DNA from: Sphingomonas hylomeconis
Lineage (GTDB): Bacteria; Pseudomonadota; Alphaproteobacteria; Sphingomonadales; Sphingomonadaceae
Reading direction: 5' to 3'
Assembly (NCBI RefSeq): GCF_025370105.1
Contig: NZ_JANQBK010000004.1
Span: forward strand, 310,001-374,000
DNA length: 64,000 nt
Positions within the stretch are counted from its first letter, which is position 1. The number at the start of each line of letters is the position of its first letter. A program made the translations under genes and the position numbers. Shown here one piece after another: positions 42,960 through 52,711 of this stretch. The notes below the pieces were generated by a model. It made no database searches. It was given only the letters and a program-made list of their open reading frames with translations, and had not been told where the DNA came from.

Positions 42960-43618
42960 GCGATCAGCGCGCGGACCTGATCGAAATCGTGCGCGATCGC
43001 ATCGACGCCCAGCGCACACAGCCGCGCGGCATGATCGGGTGGGCAATGCGTCCCCGCGCACAGCCCGATGACGAACGCGCCCGAGGCGACCGCGCCGGTC
43101 GCGCCGACCACCGAATCCTCCAGGATCACGCAATCGGCGATATCGACGCCGATCGCCTTGGCGGCATGCCAATAGAGATCGGGTGCCGGCTTGCCGCGCT
43201 CGACATGCTCGTGCCCGCTGAAGATATGGGGCGCGAAGGCATCCAGCAGGCCGAGATGCGCCAGATGGGTGCTGATCCAGTGCGTCGAGCTCGACGAGGC
43301 GATGGCGCGCGGCAGATCGCGGGGCAGCGCGCGCACGAAATCGACCGCGCCGATCACGGCGTCGATCCCGTCGCGCAGCACGCGCTCGTTCTCGATCGCG
43401 CGCGCGGCATGAAAATCGGCGGGCAACGGCCTGCCCATCCATCCCTCGACCGTATCGATGAAGGCGCTGCCGGACAGGCCCATGAAATTGGCCATCGATT
43501 GTTCGGGCGTGATCGGATGACCGATCCCGCTGAGATAGTCGGCCAGTTGCAGATTGCCGGCATATTCGCTTTCGAGCAGCACGCCGTCGAAATCGAACAG
43601 GATCGCGTCGAACCTCAT
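42956..43618 (-). CDS. HAD family hydrolase (subfamily IA)
   Basis: A 220-residue phosphatase. Motif I is DFDGVLLES with the nucleophilic Asp near residue 9, motif II lies in ASSSSTHWI, motif III lysine in ERGKPAPDLYWHAAKAIG, motif IV in CVILEDSVVGATGAVASG. It belongs to the phosphoglycolate and beta-phosphoglucomutase group; substrate not determinable. Overlaps the PLP protein gene by 4 bases. Confidence 0.9.
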   Translation of the reverse strand: MRFDAILFDFDGVLLESEYAGNLQLADYLSGIGHPITPEQSMANFMGLSGSAFIDTVEGWMGRPLPADFHAARAIENERVLRDGIDAVIGAVDFVRALPRDLPRAIASSSSTHWISTHLAHLGLLDAFAPHIFSGHEHVERGKPAPDLYWHAAKAIGVDIADCVILEDSVVGATGAVASGAFVIGLCAGTHCPPDHAARLCALGVDAIAHDFDQVRALIA

Positions 43619-44283
43619 GACCTTGCGCCGAACAAGGCGGTGCCGATGCGCACATGCGTCGCACCGATCGTCACCGCCGTCTCGTAATCGCTCGACATGC
43701 CCATGCTGAGCCCGGTGAGCGCGTGCCGGCGCGCCAGCTTGGCGAGCAACGCGAAATAGGGCGCCGCGTCGCTATCCGCGGGCGGGATCGCCATCAACCC
43801 GGCCACCGGCAGCGCGGCCGCCTGCGCGGCATCGAGCAGGGCAGGGAGGTCGGCGATCGCGCAGCCGCCCTTTTGCGGTTCATCGCCGATATTGACCTGC
43901 AGGAAACAAAGCGGGTGCTTGCCCGTCTTGCGCATCGCCGCGCCGAGCGCCGTGACCAGAGATGGGCGATCGACCGCATGGATGACATCGAACAATGCCA
44001 CCGCATCCTCGGCCTTGTTCGATTGCAACTGGCCGATCAGGTGCAGCACGACATCGGGATAGGCCGCGCGCAGCGCCGGCCATTTGTCCTGCGCCTCCTG
44101 CACGCGATTTTCACCGAAATGGCGCTGCCCCGCCTCCAGCAAGGGCTCGATTGCCGCCGCCTCCTGCGTCTTGGAAACGGCGATCAGCGTGACGTCGCCG
44201 GGTTCGCGCTGCGCGAGAATGGCGGCACGGGCGATCGATTGATGGATGGTGGCGAGCTGGCTTGCGGCATCGTGTAAGGGCAT
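43615..44283 (-). CDS. yggS: PLP homeostasis protein, YggS family
   Basis: A 222-residue, single-domain PLP-binding barrel protein that helps keep vitamin B6 and amino-acid pools in balance. The PLP lysine is in VTLIAVSKTQ near residue 34, then QRHFGENRVQEAQDKW, HLIGQLQSNKAEDAV, and LSMGMSSDYETAVTIGATHVRIGTALFG, all standard. I use the ATG at 44283 (MPLHDAASQ); the frame extends 17 codons further but without similarity. Divergent from the ThiE-like gene with only 22 bases between. Confidence 0.93.
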   Translation of the reverse strand: MPLHDAASQLATIHQSIARAAILAQREPGDVTLIAVSKTQEAAAIEPLLEAGQRHFGENRVQEAQDKWPALRAAYPDVVLHLIGQLQSNKAEDAVALFDVIHAVDRPSLVTALGAAMRKTGKHPLCFLQVNIGDEPQKGGCAIADLPALLDAAQAAALPVAGLMAIPPADSDAAPYFALLAKLARRHALTGLSMGMSSDYETAVTIGATHVRIGTALFGARS

Positions 44284-44305
44284 CGGCGCTGCTATAGGGA
44301 GCGTC

Positions 44306-44839
44306 GTGCCGCGCCGCCACCGCAACTTGCCCACGCAGTGGCTGATGACCGACGAGCGGCTCGGCGACGATCTGTGGCGCGCGCTGAACGCGCTGCCGCG
44401 TGGTTCAGGGGTGATCTTCCGCCATTATGCGACACCGCCTGCCGAGCGCCGAACGCTGTTTGCCCGAGTGGCAAAAGTTGCGCGGCGCAACCGGCTGATG
44501 CTGATCGTGGCCGGGCGCCAGCGACTGGCACGGGCGGATGGCGTCCACGGCGCAGCCCGGCGGCGCGCGGGCGAAATTCGCACCTGGCCGGCACATTCGC
44601 GGCGCGAGGCGATCGCCGGGATCAGGGCGGGCGCCGATCTGCTGTTCGTCTCGCCGCTATTCGCGACGCGCTCGCATCCCGGCGGCAAAACACTGGGTCG
44701 CACGGCAGCCGCAGCTTTGCTGCGCGGGCTCGACATACCAGCGATTGCGCTCGGCGGCATGACCGCTCGGCGCTTTCGCACGCTTAAGGGATTTTACGGC
44801 TGGGCGGCGATCGATGCGTGGCGCACGCCGCCGGCTTAG
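44306..44839 (+). CDS. Thiamine-phosphate synthase-like protein, degenerate
   Basis: A 177-residue TIM-barrel protein of the ThiE/TenI type. WLMTDERLGDDLWRALNALP, GADLLFVSPLFATRSHPGGK, and IPAIALGGMTARRF are clearly ThiE-like. However, the QxRxK substrate strand reads GVIFRHY and the IINDR motif reads LIVAGRQ, so residues that ThiE uses for the pyrimidine and thiazole substrates are missing. It is shorter than ThiE too. Probably not the housekeeping thiamine enzyme. GTG at 44306 with AGGGAG upstream. Its stop overlaps the convergent gene. Confidence 0.78.
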   Translation: MPRRHRNLPTQWLMTDERLGDDLWRALNALPRGSGVIFRHYATPPAERRTLFARVAKVARRNRLMLIVAGRQRLARADGVHGAARRRAGEIRTWPAHSRREAIAGIRAGADLLFVSPLFATRSHPGGKTLGRTAAAALLRGLDIPAIALGGMTARRFRTLKGFYGWAAIDAWRTPPA

Positions 44840-45546
44840 AAGCGGAAGGCGGTCCCGACATAGACGGCCTGGCTATCCAGGCGATCGTCCTTGAGCCGCT
44901 CGAGCCGGTCACGCTCCGATTTGTAGCGCAGGCCCGCGGTCACATCGAAGTTGCGCGTCAGCGAATAGGAGCCGCCGACATCGAGCGCATAGCTCGGTGC
45001 TTCCTCGACCAGCTTCGGCGTGCCGGCCAGCGGGCGATCCGCAATCGCCTTGACGCGGGTGCTGAATTTCTTGCCAGTATAGCTGATCCCGACATCCACC
45101 GTCTCGCGGCTGCCGGGCAGGCCGGCGAGATCGACGCGGGCAATGTCGCCCGATACGGCAAACCGCTTCCAGCCGACCGCCGCACCCAGATTATAGGCGA
45201 TCGGTGCCAGGCTGACCGCCGGTGCCGCGATCAAGCCGCGATCGCCGTAGCCCGCGCCCTGAGTCGAGCGCGCGCGTACCGCGACGGTCACCGCGCGGTT
45301 GCCGCCGCGGCGCGACTCGGACGGGGTGAAGCGGAAGCCGCTGGTCTCGAGTCCGCCGCGCGAGAACAGCGCGGCGAGCCGCGGATCCGCCGAGGCCGGG
45401 GTGAAGGAACCGATGCCGCGGCCGATAAAAGCCCGCCGTTGCGCGGCATTCGCGCTATCGGGCGCGCCGATCGCGGGCGCGACGAAGATCGCGGCGGCCA
45501 ACAGCCCCCCCAATCCCAATCCTGCCATCAAACGACCTGCGACCAC
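44836..45546 (-). CDS. Probable outer-membrane beta-barrel protein
   Basis: A 236-residue exported protein. Signal peptide in the first 28-35 residues (LMAGLGLGGLLAAAIFVAPAIGA). The C-terminal half alternates strands: VDVGISYTGKKFSTRVKAIA, YALDVGGSYSLTRNFDVTAGLRYK, AVYVGTAFRF, ending in phenylalanine as barrel proteins do. No specific family recognised; similar proteins seem common in sphingomonads. GTG at 45546 or ATG at 45528 may be the start. Confidence 0.68.
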   Translation of the reverse strand: MVAGRLMAGLGLGGLLAAAIFVAPAIGAPDSANAAQRRAFIGRGIGSFTPASADPRLAALFSRGGLETSGFRFTPSESRRGGNRAVTVAVRARSTQGAGYGDRGLIAAPAVSLAPIAYNLGAAVGWKRFAVSGDIARVDLAGLPGSRETVDVGISYTGKKFSTRVKAIADRPLAGTPKLVEEAPSYALDVGGSYSLTRNFDVTAGLRYKSERDRLERLKDDRLDSQAVYVGTAFRF

Positions 45547-45743
45547 GAAACTACCCCTGAGCGGCCCGTTGCGGACCGACGCTCTATAACGCGGCTATAC
45601 CGAATATTTCCCGAGTCACTACCGGGCAGAGTCACTTTATGTAGGAGTGTTGCATCAGACCCACAGGCGGCCAGCCTTGCGGCAGACGCGAGACCATCTA
45701 TAGATGCGCCTCCCTCTGTCCTTTTACGCCCAGGAAATCGCCG

Positions 45744-46193
45744 ATGATCCGCCTTCCGGCCCCCAAATTGGCTCTTGCGCTAGCCGGCCTCGTGCTGCCG
45801 CTGACGCTCGCCGCATGCGGCGGTGGCAAGGACCGCCCCAAGGCGGATCTCGCTGCGTCCAAGATCACCACGATCGGCGTGAATTCCTATCTGTGGCGCG
45901 CCAGCCTCGACACGCTGAGCTTCATGCCGCTGGTCCAGACCGACTCGAACGGCGGCGTGATCGTGACCGACTGGTATATCAACCCGGCCGCGCCGACCGA
46001 ACGCGTCAAGGTCACGGTGATGATCCTCGATCAGGATCTGCGCGCCGACGGCCTGCGCGTCTCGGCACTGCGCGAGGTGAACCAGGGCGGCCAGTGGGTC
46101 GCGGCGCCGGTCAAGGCCGCCACCGTCCAGAAACTCGAAGATGCGATCCTGACCCGTGCGCGCGATCTGCGCCGCGGCTCCGTCGCCGGATAA
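45744..46193 (+). CDS. DUF3576 lipoprotein
   Basis: A 149-residue lipoprotein: signal peptide with lipobox LTLAAC (cysteine near residue 25), then the DUF3576 domain (TIGVNSYLWRASLDTLSFMPL, GGVIVTDWYINP, RVKVTVMILDQDLRADGLRV). Function unknown, but it commonly precedes leuS in alphaproteobacteria, as here with a 15-base gap. ATG at 45744 with AGGAAA upstream. The 197-base gap before it holds divergent promoters. Confidence 0.9.
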   Translation: MIRLPAPKLALALAGLVLPLTLAACGGGKDRPKADLAASKITTIGVNSYLWRASLDTLSFMPLVQTDSNGGVIVTDWYINPAAPTERVKVTVMILDQDLRADGLRVSALREVNQGGQWVAAPVKAATVQKLEDAILTRARDLRRGSVAG

Positions 46194-46208
46194 CGAAAGA
46201 GCAATATT

Positions 46209-48764
46209 ATGGCGTCGCGCTTCAATGCGCTGAAGGCGGACGCAAGCTGGCAGAAGGTGTGGGACGAGTCCCGCACCTTTGCCGCGCGCGACGACAGCCC
46301 CAAGCCCCGTTCCTACGTGCTCGAAATGTTTCCGTACCCTTCCGGGCGGATTCACATGGGCCATGTGCGCAATTACACGATGGGCGACGTGCTGGCGCGC
46401 TATCGCCGCATGATCGGGCATGAAGTGCTCCATCCGATGGGCTGGGACGCGTTCGGCATGCCGGCCGAGAATGCCGCGATGGAAAAGGGCGTCCATCCCG
46501 GCGCCTGGACCCGCGCCAATATCGAAACGATGAAGGCGCAGCTCAAGCGCCTGGGTTTCGCGCTCGATTGGACGCGCGAGCTGGCGACCTGCGAACCGGA
46601 CTATTACGGCCACGAACAGGCGCTGTTCCTCGATCTGTTCAAGGCGGGCCTTGTCTATCGCAAGGAATCGGCGGTTAATTGGGATCCGGTCGACATGACC
46701 GTGCTCGCCAACGAGCAGGTCATCGACGGGCGCGGCTGGCGCTCGGGCGCGCTGGTCGAGCGGCGCAAGCTCAGCCAGTGGTTCCTCAAGATCACCGATT
46801 TCGCCGACGATTTGCTCAATGGTCTCGGCGCGCTCGAACATTGGCCCGACAAGGTCAAGCTGATGCAGGAGAACTGGATCGGCCGCAGCCAGGGGCTGAC
46901 CTTCTCGTTCAAGCTGTCTGACGGCGACAAGGTCGACGTGTTCACCACGCGGCCGGACACGATGTTCGGCTCGGCCTTCGTCGCGGTCGCGGCAGATCAC
47001 CCGATCGCGCGCGCGCTGGCCGACCGCAATCCCGACGCGGCGGCGTTCATCGAATTGTGCAAGCGCGGCGGCACCACCGCGGCCGAACTGGAAACGCAGG
47101 AGAAACTCGGCTTCGATACCGGGCTGACCGCGACGCACCCGCTCGATCCCGCCTGGCAGCTGCCGGTCTACATCGCCAATTTCGTGTTGATGGAATATGG
47201 CACCGGCGCGGTGTTCGGCGTGCCGGCGCACGACCAGCGCGATCTCGATTTCGCGCGCAAATACGGCCTGCCGGTCAAGCGCGTCGTCTCGGAAGGCGAA
47301 ATCGAGGACCCGGTGTTCGTCGGCAACGAGGCCTATGGCGGCCCCGGCGTGCTGGTGAACTCGCATTTCCTCGACGGCATGGACATCGAGGACGCCAAAC
47401 GCACGGTGATCTCGCGTGCCGAGGGCGAGGGCTGGGGCACCGGCTCGACCGTGTTCCGCCTGCGCGACTGGGGCGTCAGCCGCCAGCGTTACTGGGGCAC
47501 GCCGATCCCGATCATCCATTGCGACACGTGTGGCGTCGTGCCGGTGCCGCGCGACCAATTGCCCGTGGTGCTGCCCGAGGACGTCAGCTTCGACGTGCCG
47601 GGCAACCCACTCGATCGCCACACCGCGTGGAACACGGTCGATTGCCCGTCCTGCGGCGCCACAGCGCGGCGCGAGACGGATACGCTCGACACGTTCGTCA
47701 ATTCCTCCTGGTATTTCATCCGCTTCGCCAGCCAGCCCGAGGGCAAGCCGTTCGATCGTGCGGTGGCCGAGCAATGGCTGCCGGTCGGGCAATATATCGG
47801 CGGTGTCGAGCATGCCATTCTGCACCTGCTCTACGCGCGCTTCTGGACCCGCGCGCTGAAGCATATCGGCCAGCTCGACGTGGCCGAGCCGTTCGCCGGC
47901 CTGTTCACGCAAGGCATGGTGACGCACGAGACGTATAGCCGCACGATCGAGACGCTCGGCACCGACGGCGTCGATGTGATCCACAAGCCGCTCTGGCTCG
48001 GCCCGGACGATATCGAGCGCCGTGATGGGGGCGTCTTCGAGATCGCCACCGGCGAGGCCGTGACGATCGGCCGCGTCGAGAAGATGTCCAAGTCCAAGAA
48101 GAACACGGTCGATCCCGAGCCAATCGTCGATCAGTACGGCGCGGACGCGGTACGCTGGTTCATGCTGTCGGACAGCCCCCCCGAGCGCGATCTGCCGTGG
48201 AGCGAATCCGGCATCGAAGGATCGTGGCGCTTCGTCCAGCGCTTGTGGCGTCTGTTCGACGGCGCAACAGAGGGTGGGGAAGGTGCCTCCAAGGACGCCG
48301 CGCTGGACCGCAAGCTCCACCAGACAATCGCCGGAATTGCCGTTGATATTGATGCACTTAGCTTCAACAAGGCGGTGGCCAAACTGTATGCGCTGGTCAA
48401 TGAGATCGAGCGTGCCGCGCCCTCGGCCTCGCGCAGCGCGGCGATTGCCACGCTGATGCGGCTGGTCGCGCCGATGGCGCCGCATATCGCCGAGGAAGCC
48501 TGGGCCGCCGCGGGTAATGACGGGCTGATCGCCGATGCACCCTGGCCCGAAGTCGATCCGGCGCTGCTGGTGGAAGACGAGGTGACGATCGCGCTGCAGG
48601 TCAACGGCAAGCTGCGTGATACGGTCACGATGGCAAAGGGCACGGCCAAGGACGTGATGGAAGCGCTCGCCCTGGCCAATCCCAACGTCCAGCGCAGTAT
48701 CGGCGACGCAACACCGAAAAAGATCATCGTCGTGCCCGATCGTCTGGTAAACGTCGTCGCATGA
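46209..48764 (+). CDS. leuS: Leucyl-tRNA synthetase
   Basis: An 851-residue class I synthetase that charges tRNA-Leu. The HIGH-type motif is in [15 protein letters not shown] near residues 41-55, the CP1 editing domain spans about 220-415 ([12 protein letters not shown]), and KMSKSKKN is near 623. The C-terminal anticodon-binding domain ends with [11 protein letters not shown] and [13 protein letters not shown]. Overlaps lptE by 4 bases. Confidence 0.97.
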   Translation: MASRFNALKADASWQKVWDESRTFAARDDSPKPRSYVLEMFPYPSGRIHMGHVRNYTMGDVLARYRRMIGHEVLHPMGWDAFGMPAENAAMEKGVHPGAWTRANIETMKAQLKRLGFALDWTRELATCEPDYYGHEQALFLDLFKAGLVYRKESAVNWDPVDMTVLANEQVIDGRGWRSGALVERRKLSQWFLKITDFADDLLNGLGALEHWPDKVKLMQENWIGRSQGLTFSFKLSDGDKVDVFTTRPDTMFGSAFVAVAADHPIARALADRNPDAAAFIELCKRGGTTAAELETQEKLGFDTGLTATHPLDPAWQLPVYIANFVLMEYGTGAVFGVPAHDQRDLDFARKYGLPVKRVVSEGEIEDPVFVGNEAYGGPGVLVNSHFLDGMDIEDAKRTVISRAEGEGWGTGSTVFRLRDWGVSRQRYWGTPIPIIHCDTCGVVPVPRDQLPVVLPEDVSFDVPGNPLDRHTAWNTVDCPSCGATARRETDTLDTFVNSSWYFIRFASQPEGKPFDRAVAEQWLPVGQYIGGVEHAILHLLYARFWTRALKHIGQLDVAEPFAGLFTQGMVTHETYSRTIETLGTDGVDVIHKPLWLGPDDIERRDGGVFEIATGEAVTIGRVEKMSKSKKNTVDPEPIVDQYGADAVRWFMLSDSPPERDLPWSESGIEGSWRFVQRLWRLFDGATEGGEGASKDAALDRKLHQTIAGIAVDIDALSFNKAVAKLYALVNEIERAAPSASRSAAIATLMRLVAPMAPHIAEEAWAAAGNDGLIADAPWPEVDPALLVEDEVTIALQVNGKLRDTVTMAKGTAKDVMEALALANPNVQRSIGDATPKKIIVVPDRLVNVVA

Positions 48765-49261
48765 AGCCGTACCTGATCTTTGCCGCGCTCGCGCTGTCAC
48801 TCACCGGCTGCGGCCTGCAACCGCTCTACAGCGGCGGTGGCGCCGGCGTGGTGGCGACGACGCTGACGCAGATCGAGGTCGCGCCGATCCAGGGCAAATC
48901 CGGCTGGCTGATGTCGACCGCGCTGAGCGATCGACTGCAGGCCGGCAAGGCGCCCGCCGTGTATCGCCTCGAAGTGCGGCTCGACGACAGGATTACCGGG
49001 CTCGGCGTGCGGCGCGACAACAGCGTGGCGCGCGAACGCCGGACGCTGCGCGCGCGCTACCAGTTGATCAACCTGGTCGACGGCGCAGTCCTGCTCGACG
49101 CCACTGCTGGGTCGGATGCCGGGATCGACGCGGTCGGCTCGGAATATGCCACGATCGCGGCCGAAAATACCGCGCTCGAGCGCCTGTCGGGCATCGTCGC
49201 GGACCAGATCGTCTCGCGCGTGGCGCTGTACGTGCGGCGGACCGCTCCGACCGCGCCGTGA
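48761..49261 (+). CDS. lptE: LPS assembly lipoprotein LptE
   Basis: A 166-residue outer-membrane lipoprotein that plugs LptD. The lipobox is SLTGC (cysteine near 17) in [11 protein letters not shown], the usual start of the alphaproteobacterial form. [33 protein letters not shown] cut by turns, and a helical end follow. Position between leuS and holA is conserved widely among proteobacteria. Confidence 0.9.
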   Translation: MKPYLIFAALALSLTGCGLQPLYSGGGAGVVATTLTQIEVAPIQGKSGWLMSTALSDRLQAGKAPAVYRLEVRLDDRITGLGVRRDNSVARERRTLRARYQLINLVDGAVLLDATAGSDAGIDAVGSEYATIAAENTALERLSGIVADQIVSRVALYVRRTAPTAP

Positions 49262-49268
49262 CGGCGGC

Positions 49269-50282
49269 ATGAAGGCCAATGCCAACCAGATCCGCGCGGC
49301 GATCGACGCGCCGGGCTCCGATATCCGGCTGTTCCTGCTGCATGGCCCCGACGAAGCCGGGGCGCTCGATCTCGCGCTACGCCTGGCCCGGCGCATGGGG
49401 CCGGAAGCGGAGCGCGTCGATCTCGAACCATCCACGCTCAAATCCAACCCCGGCCGGCTGACCGACGAGGCGGCATCGCTGTCGCTGTTCGGCGGCGCAC
49501 GGCATATCCGCATCAGCGGGGCAGGGGAGGAGAGCCTGGAGGCGCTGACGCTGCTGCTCGGCATGGAGCGCGCCGGCAACCCGGTGGTGGCGATCGCGCC
49601 CACGCTCAAGGGCACGGCCAAGGTGGTCAAGCTGGCCCAGATGTCGCCGCGCGCGATGGCCTTCGCCTGCTACATGCCGGAGGGGCCCGAGGCGGACAAA
49701 CTGGTCTCGACGATCGCCCGCGAGCACGACATGCGCACCACCGGCGATACCGCGACGCGCATCGCCGCGGCGACCGGCGGTGACCGCGCGGTGATGACGC
49801 GGGAGCTGGAGAAATTGGCGCTGTATCTCGATGCCGGGCCGGACCGCCCGCGCGAGATCGACGACGCAGCGCTGGATGCGATCGGCGCGGATGTCGGCGA
49901 TGCCGAAATGAGCCGCGCGATCGACGCCGCGATCGATGGGCGGGCGGATACGTTGGGTATGGAACTGGCGCGGCTGAGCGAGGCCGGCGTGTCGCCGATC
50001 CCGGTGCTTCGGCAGCTGACCCGGCGGCTGATGACCTTGGCCGAATTGCGGGCGCAGGTCGATGCCGGGGCAGGGGTGGCGCAGGTAACCGAGAACGTGT
50101 TCTTCCGCGAGAAGGCGATCACCGCGCGGGCGCTGCGCCATTGGCCAAGCGAGCGGCTCGCCGCCGCGATCGATCGCGTCCGCCAGGCCGAGCGAGGTAT
50201 GATGGGCTCGGCCAGTGCAGGTGCGGTGCTCGCCGAACAGGCAATCGTGGCCGTGGCCAGGATCGCGGCGCGGCAGCGCTAG
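49269..50282 (+). CDS. holA: DNA polymerase III delta subunit
   Basis: A 337-residue clamp-loader subunit that opens the beta clamp. FLLHGPDEAGALDLALRLAR, then SLFGGARHIRISGAGEE (clamp wrench region), TGGDRAVMTRELEKLALYLD and RLMTLAELRAQVDAG match HolA. There is no Walker A, as normal. ATG at 49269, 7 bases behind lptE, in the operon DUF3576-leuS-lptE-holA. Confidence 0.92.
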   Translation: MKANANQIRAAIDAPGSDIRLFLLHGPDEAGALDLALRLARRMGPEAERVDLEPSTLKSNPGRLTDEAASLSLFGGARHIRISGAGEESLEALTLLLGMERAGNPVVAIAPTLKGTAKVVKLAQMSPRAMAFACYMPEGPEADKLVSTIAREHDMRTTGDTATRIAAATGGDRAVMTRELEKLALYLDAGPDRPREIDDAALDAIGADVGDAEMSRAIDAAIDGRADTLGMELARLSEAGVSPIPVLRQLTRRLMTLAELRAQVDAGAGVAQVTENVFFREKAITARALRHWPSERLAAAIDRVRQAERGMMGSASAGAVLAEQAIVAVARIAARQR

Positions 50283-50299
50283 GCCCTCCCAAAGCGACC

Positions 50300-50386
50300 G
50301 TCATCCTGAACTCGATTCAGGATCCATCGCGCCGCAAACCCGATCACCCGAGAGGCGAGATGGATCCTGACTTTCGTCAGGATGAC
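50300..50386. repeat. REP-like nested inverted repeat between holA and parB
   Basis: GTCATCCTGA (50300-50309) pairs with TCAGGATGAC (50377-50386); inside, CAGGATCCATC near 50318-50328 pairs with GATGGATCCTG near 50359-50369. The nested hairpins fill the gap between two convergent operons and resemble dispersed palindromes of sphingomonads. It may also work as a bidirectional terminator. Confidence 0.7.
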
Positions 50387-50406
50387 GCAAATTTGGGGCT
50401 CGCCGC

Positions 50407-51315
50407 TTAAATCCGCTCGCCAGTAAGCCTTTGACAAATCATGTCTAATTGGTCGAGCGTGGCATAGTTCAGCGTCATCGTCCCGCCCTTGGCGCTATGC
50501 GTGACGCGCACCGACAGCCCGAGCAGATCGCCCAATTGATGTTCGAGCGCGGCAAGATCCGCATCACGCCCGCCATCGCCCCCCGAGCGCGCACGCTGCT
50601 CCGGCTTTGCCGCCCGCGCGAGCCGCTCGGTTTCGCGTACCGACAGCCCCTTGGCGACAACTTGGTCGGACAGCGTCTCGATGTCCGGCGCACCGATCAG
50701 CGCCCGGGCATGGCCCATGGTCAGCTCGCCGGTGACGACGCGTTCCTGGACCGGCTGTGGCAGATCGAGCAGGCGTAGCAGATTGGCGATATGGCTGCGC
50801 GACTTGTGCACCAATTTGCCCAGCGCTTCCTGCGTATGACCGAAATCCTCGATCAGCCGGTGATAGGCCTCGGCCTCTTCGATCGCATTGAGATCCTGGC
50901 GCTGGATGTTTTCCACCAGCGCGACTTCGAGCGTTTCGGCATCGTCGAAGTCACGGATGATCACCGGCACTTCGTGCAGTCGGGCACGCTGCGCCGCGCG
51001 CCAGCGGCGCTCGCCGGCAACGATCTGATAGCCCTTGCCGTGCGGCCGGACGACGATCGGCTGGATCAGCCCGCGCGCCGCGATCGAAGTGGCGAGTTCG
51101 TCGAGCGCGGATTCCTCGAAATGACGCCGCGGCTGCCCCGGATGCGGGGTAAGCGATCCGACCGGCAAGGTGCGCAAGCCAGGCGCGAGCTTTTCGTCGC
51201 TGCCGACCGGCTCTTCGCGCGCCATGTCGCCCAGCAAGGCGTTGAGACCGCGCCCCAGGCCGGAGCGCGGCTTTGGACGGGCGGGCAGGCCGGCTTCTGG
51301 CGTGGTGTCGGTCAT
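50407..51315 (-). CDS. parB: Chromosome partitioning protein ParB
   Basis: A 302-residue CTP-dependent clamp that loads at parS. N-terminal ParB/Srx domain with SLTPHPGQPRRHFEESALDEL, the CTP-binding GERRWRAAQRA (box II GERRxRA) near residues 106-116, ENIQRQDLNAIEEAEAY (box III), the HTH part HTQEALGKLVHKSRSHIANLLRLL, and a C-terminal dimer domain. Overlaps parA by 4 bases; last gene of the partition operon. Confidence 0.96.
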   Translation of the reverse strand: MTDTTPEAGLPARPKPRSGLGRGLNALLGDMAREEPVGSDEKLAPGLRTLPVGSLTPHPGQPRRHFEESALDELATSIAARGLIQPIVVRPHGKGYQIVAGERRWRAAQRARLHEVPVIIRDFDDAETLEVALVENIQRQDLNAIEEAEAYHRLIEDFGHTQEALGKLVHKSRSHIANLLRLLDLPQPVQERVVTGELTMGHARALIGAPDIETLSDQVVAKGLSVRETERLARAAKPEQRARSGGDGGRDADLAALEHQLGDLLGLSVRVTHSAKGGTMTLNYATLDQLDMICQRLTGERI

Positions 51316-52103
51316 GCGGCCTTCGTATAGGGCGTGGCGGGGGTGGGCAGGCGGCCGATCAGCTCGCGCGCGAGCGCGATATAGGCTTCGGAGCCCGAAC
51401 AGCGATAATCGTAGATCAGCGCGGGAAGGCCGTGGCTCGGCGCTTCCGACAGTCGCACGTTGCGCGGAATGACAGTTTCAAACACGACGCGGCCCAGCAC
51501 AGCGCGGACATCGTTCGACACCTGATCGGTCAGGCGGTTGCGACGATCGTACATCGTCAGCGCGACACCGAGAATGGTCAGGCCGGGATTGAAGCGTTCG
51601 CGGATGCGCTCGACCGTGCCGAGCAGCTGGCTCAGCCCTTCGAGTGCAAAGAATTCGCATTGCAGCGGCACGAGCAGCGAATTGGCCGCGACCATCGCGT
51701 TGAGAGTCAGCAGCCCGAGCGACGGCGGGCAATCGATCAACACGACGTCCCAGCGCTCCTCGCAGCGGCTGAGCGCACGGTTCAGCCGATGCGTCCGCTC
51801 CTCATATTCGACGAGTTCGATCTCCGCGCCGGACAGGTCGGACGTCGCCGGGACGATATCGAGCTTGGGCACACAGGTCGCCACGGCCGCCTCGGTCACC
51901 GACATTTCACCGAGCAGGATGTCGTAAGTCGATTTTTCGCGATCAGCGCGGTTGATGCCCAGGCCGGTGGATGCATTGCCCTGCGGATCGAGATCGATGA
52001 TCAGCACGCGCTGCCCGGTCGCCGCGAGCGCCGTACCGACGTTTATCGCCGTCGTCGTCTTGCCGACCCCGCCCTTCTGGTTCGCAACCGCTATGACGTT
52101 CAT
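51312..52103 (-). CDS. parA: Chromosome partitioning ATPase ParA
   Basis: A 263-residue Walker-type ATPase that moves ParB-parS complexes on the nucleoid. The deviant Walker A KGGVGKTTTAIN is near residues 10-21, DLDPQGNAS (A') near 38-46, and VVLIDCPPSLGLLT (Walker B) near 115. I use the ATG at 52103 (MNVIAVANQ), which overlaps the rsmG stop; the frame extends further upstream only as antisense-like sequence inside rsmG. Confidence 0.96.
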   Translation of the reverse strand: MNVIAVANQKGGVGKTTTAINVGTALAATGQRVLIIDLDPQGNASTGLGINRADREKSTYDILLGEMSVTEAAVATCVPKLDIVPATSDLSGAEIELVEYEERTHRLNRALSRCEERWDVVLIDCPPSLGLLTLNAMVAANSLLVPLQCEFFALEGLSQLLGTVERIRERFNPGLTILGVALTMYDRRNRLTDQVSNDVRAVLGRVVFETVIPRNVRLSEAPSHGLPALIYDYRCSGSEAYIALARELIGRLPTPATPYTKAA

Positions 52104-52711
52104 CGACGAGAGACCCCTTGCGCGATCACGATCATGGAATTCGGATCGGTGACGCTGTGTTCCACGTGAAACGTACCATGCCACGATCGCTGCGCCTGTG
52201 CCACTTCTTCGCGCGCAGCGAGCCCCTTGGGTAGCAGCCATTTGGTCGCAGGTGTACCGATATGACGCGCGGCTTCGAACAATGCGGTCACCGATGCCAC
52301 CGCACGTGCCGAAATGACCGTCGCGCGCGCCTCGACATTCTGTGACTTGGCAAGTTTAACGGTCACATGGTCGAGGTCGAGAGCAGACGCCGCCGCGCGG
52401 AGGAATTCGACCCGCCGCTTGCGTGGCTCGATCAGGATCATCGGATCGCTGCGCAGCGCCGCTACAACAAGGCCGGGGAACCCCGCGCCGCTGCCAATGT
52501 CGACCCAGGTACCGGGCGTGCCCTTGGCCAACGGCACGAGCTGCGCGGAGTCGAGAATATGGCGGTTCCACATCGATTCCAGCGTCGCCGCCGAGACGAG
52601 ATTCTGGCGTGACGCTTCGTCCGCGACCAGCGCCGAAAGCGCGGTGAGCTTGCCGAGGGCCGCCGCACCAAAGCGATCGGCAATCCATTGCTTGGCGTCG
52701 CCCTCGGTCAT
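52100..52711 (-). CDS. rsmG: 16S rRNA (guanine527-N7)-methyltransferase RsmG
   Basis: A 203-residue SAM-dependent methyltransferase acting on G527 of 16S r[17 protein letters not shown] near residue 48, then the SAM site [16 protein letters not shown] near 68-83, and [13 protein letters not shown] are diagnostic. ATG at 52711 overlaps mnmG by 4 bases. Its 3' part carries a parS-like site. Confidence 0.95.
   Translation of the reverse strand: MTEGDAKQWIADRFGAAALGKLTALSALVADEASRQNLVSAATLESMWNRHILDSAQLVPLAKGTPGTWVDIGSGAGFPGLVVAALRSDPMILIEPRKRRVEFLRAAASALDLDHVTVKLAKSQNVEARATVISARAVASVTALFEAARHIGTPATKWLLPKGLAAREEVAQAQRSWHGTFHVEHSVTDPNSMIVIAQGVSRR
52158..52173. promoter_or_regulatory. parS-like ParB loading site 1 (inside rsmG)
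   Basis: TGTTCCACGTGAAACG differs from the general parS consensus TGTTTCACGTGAAACA at two positions and keeps the CACGTG core. It is inside the end of rsmG, 55 bases upstream of the parA start, so ParB bound here may also regulate parAB. Confidence 0.8.

Noticed and set aside
45780..48800. A 1006-codon open frame opposite leuS
   Set aside because: High GC content leaves long antisense frames; leuS on the other strand is beyond doubt and this frame shows no family pattern.
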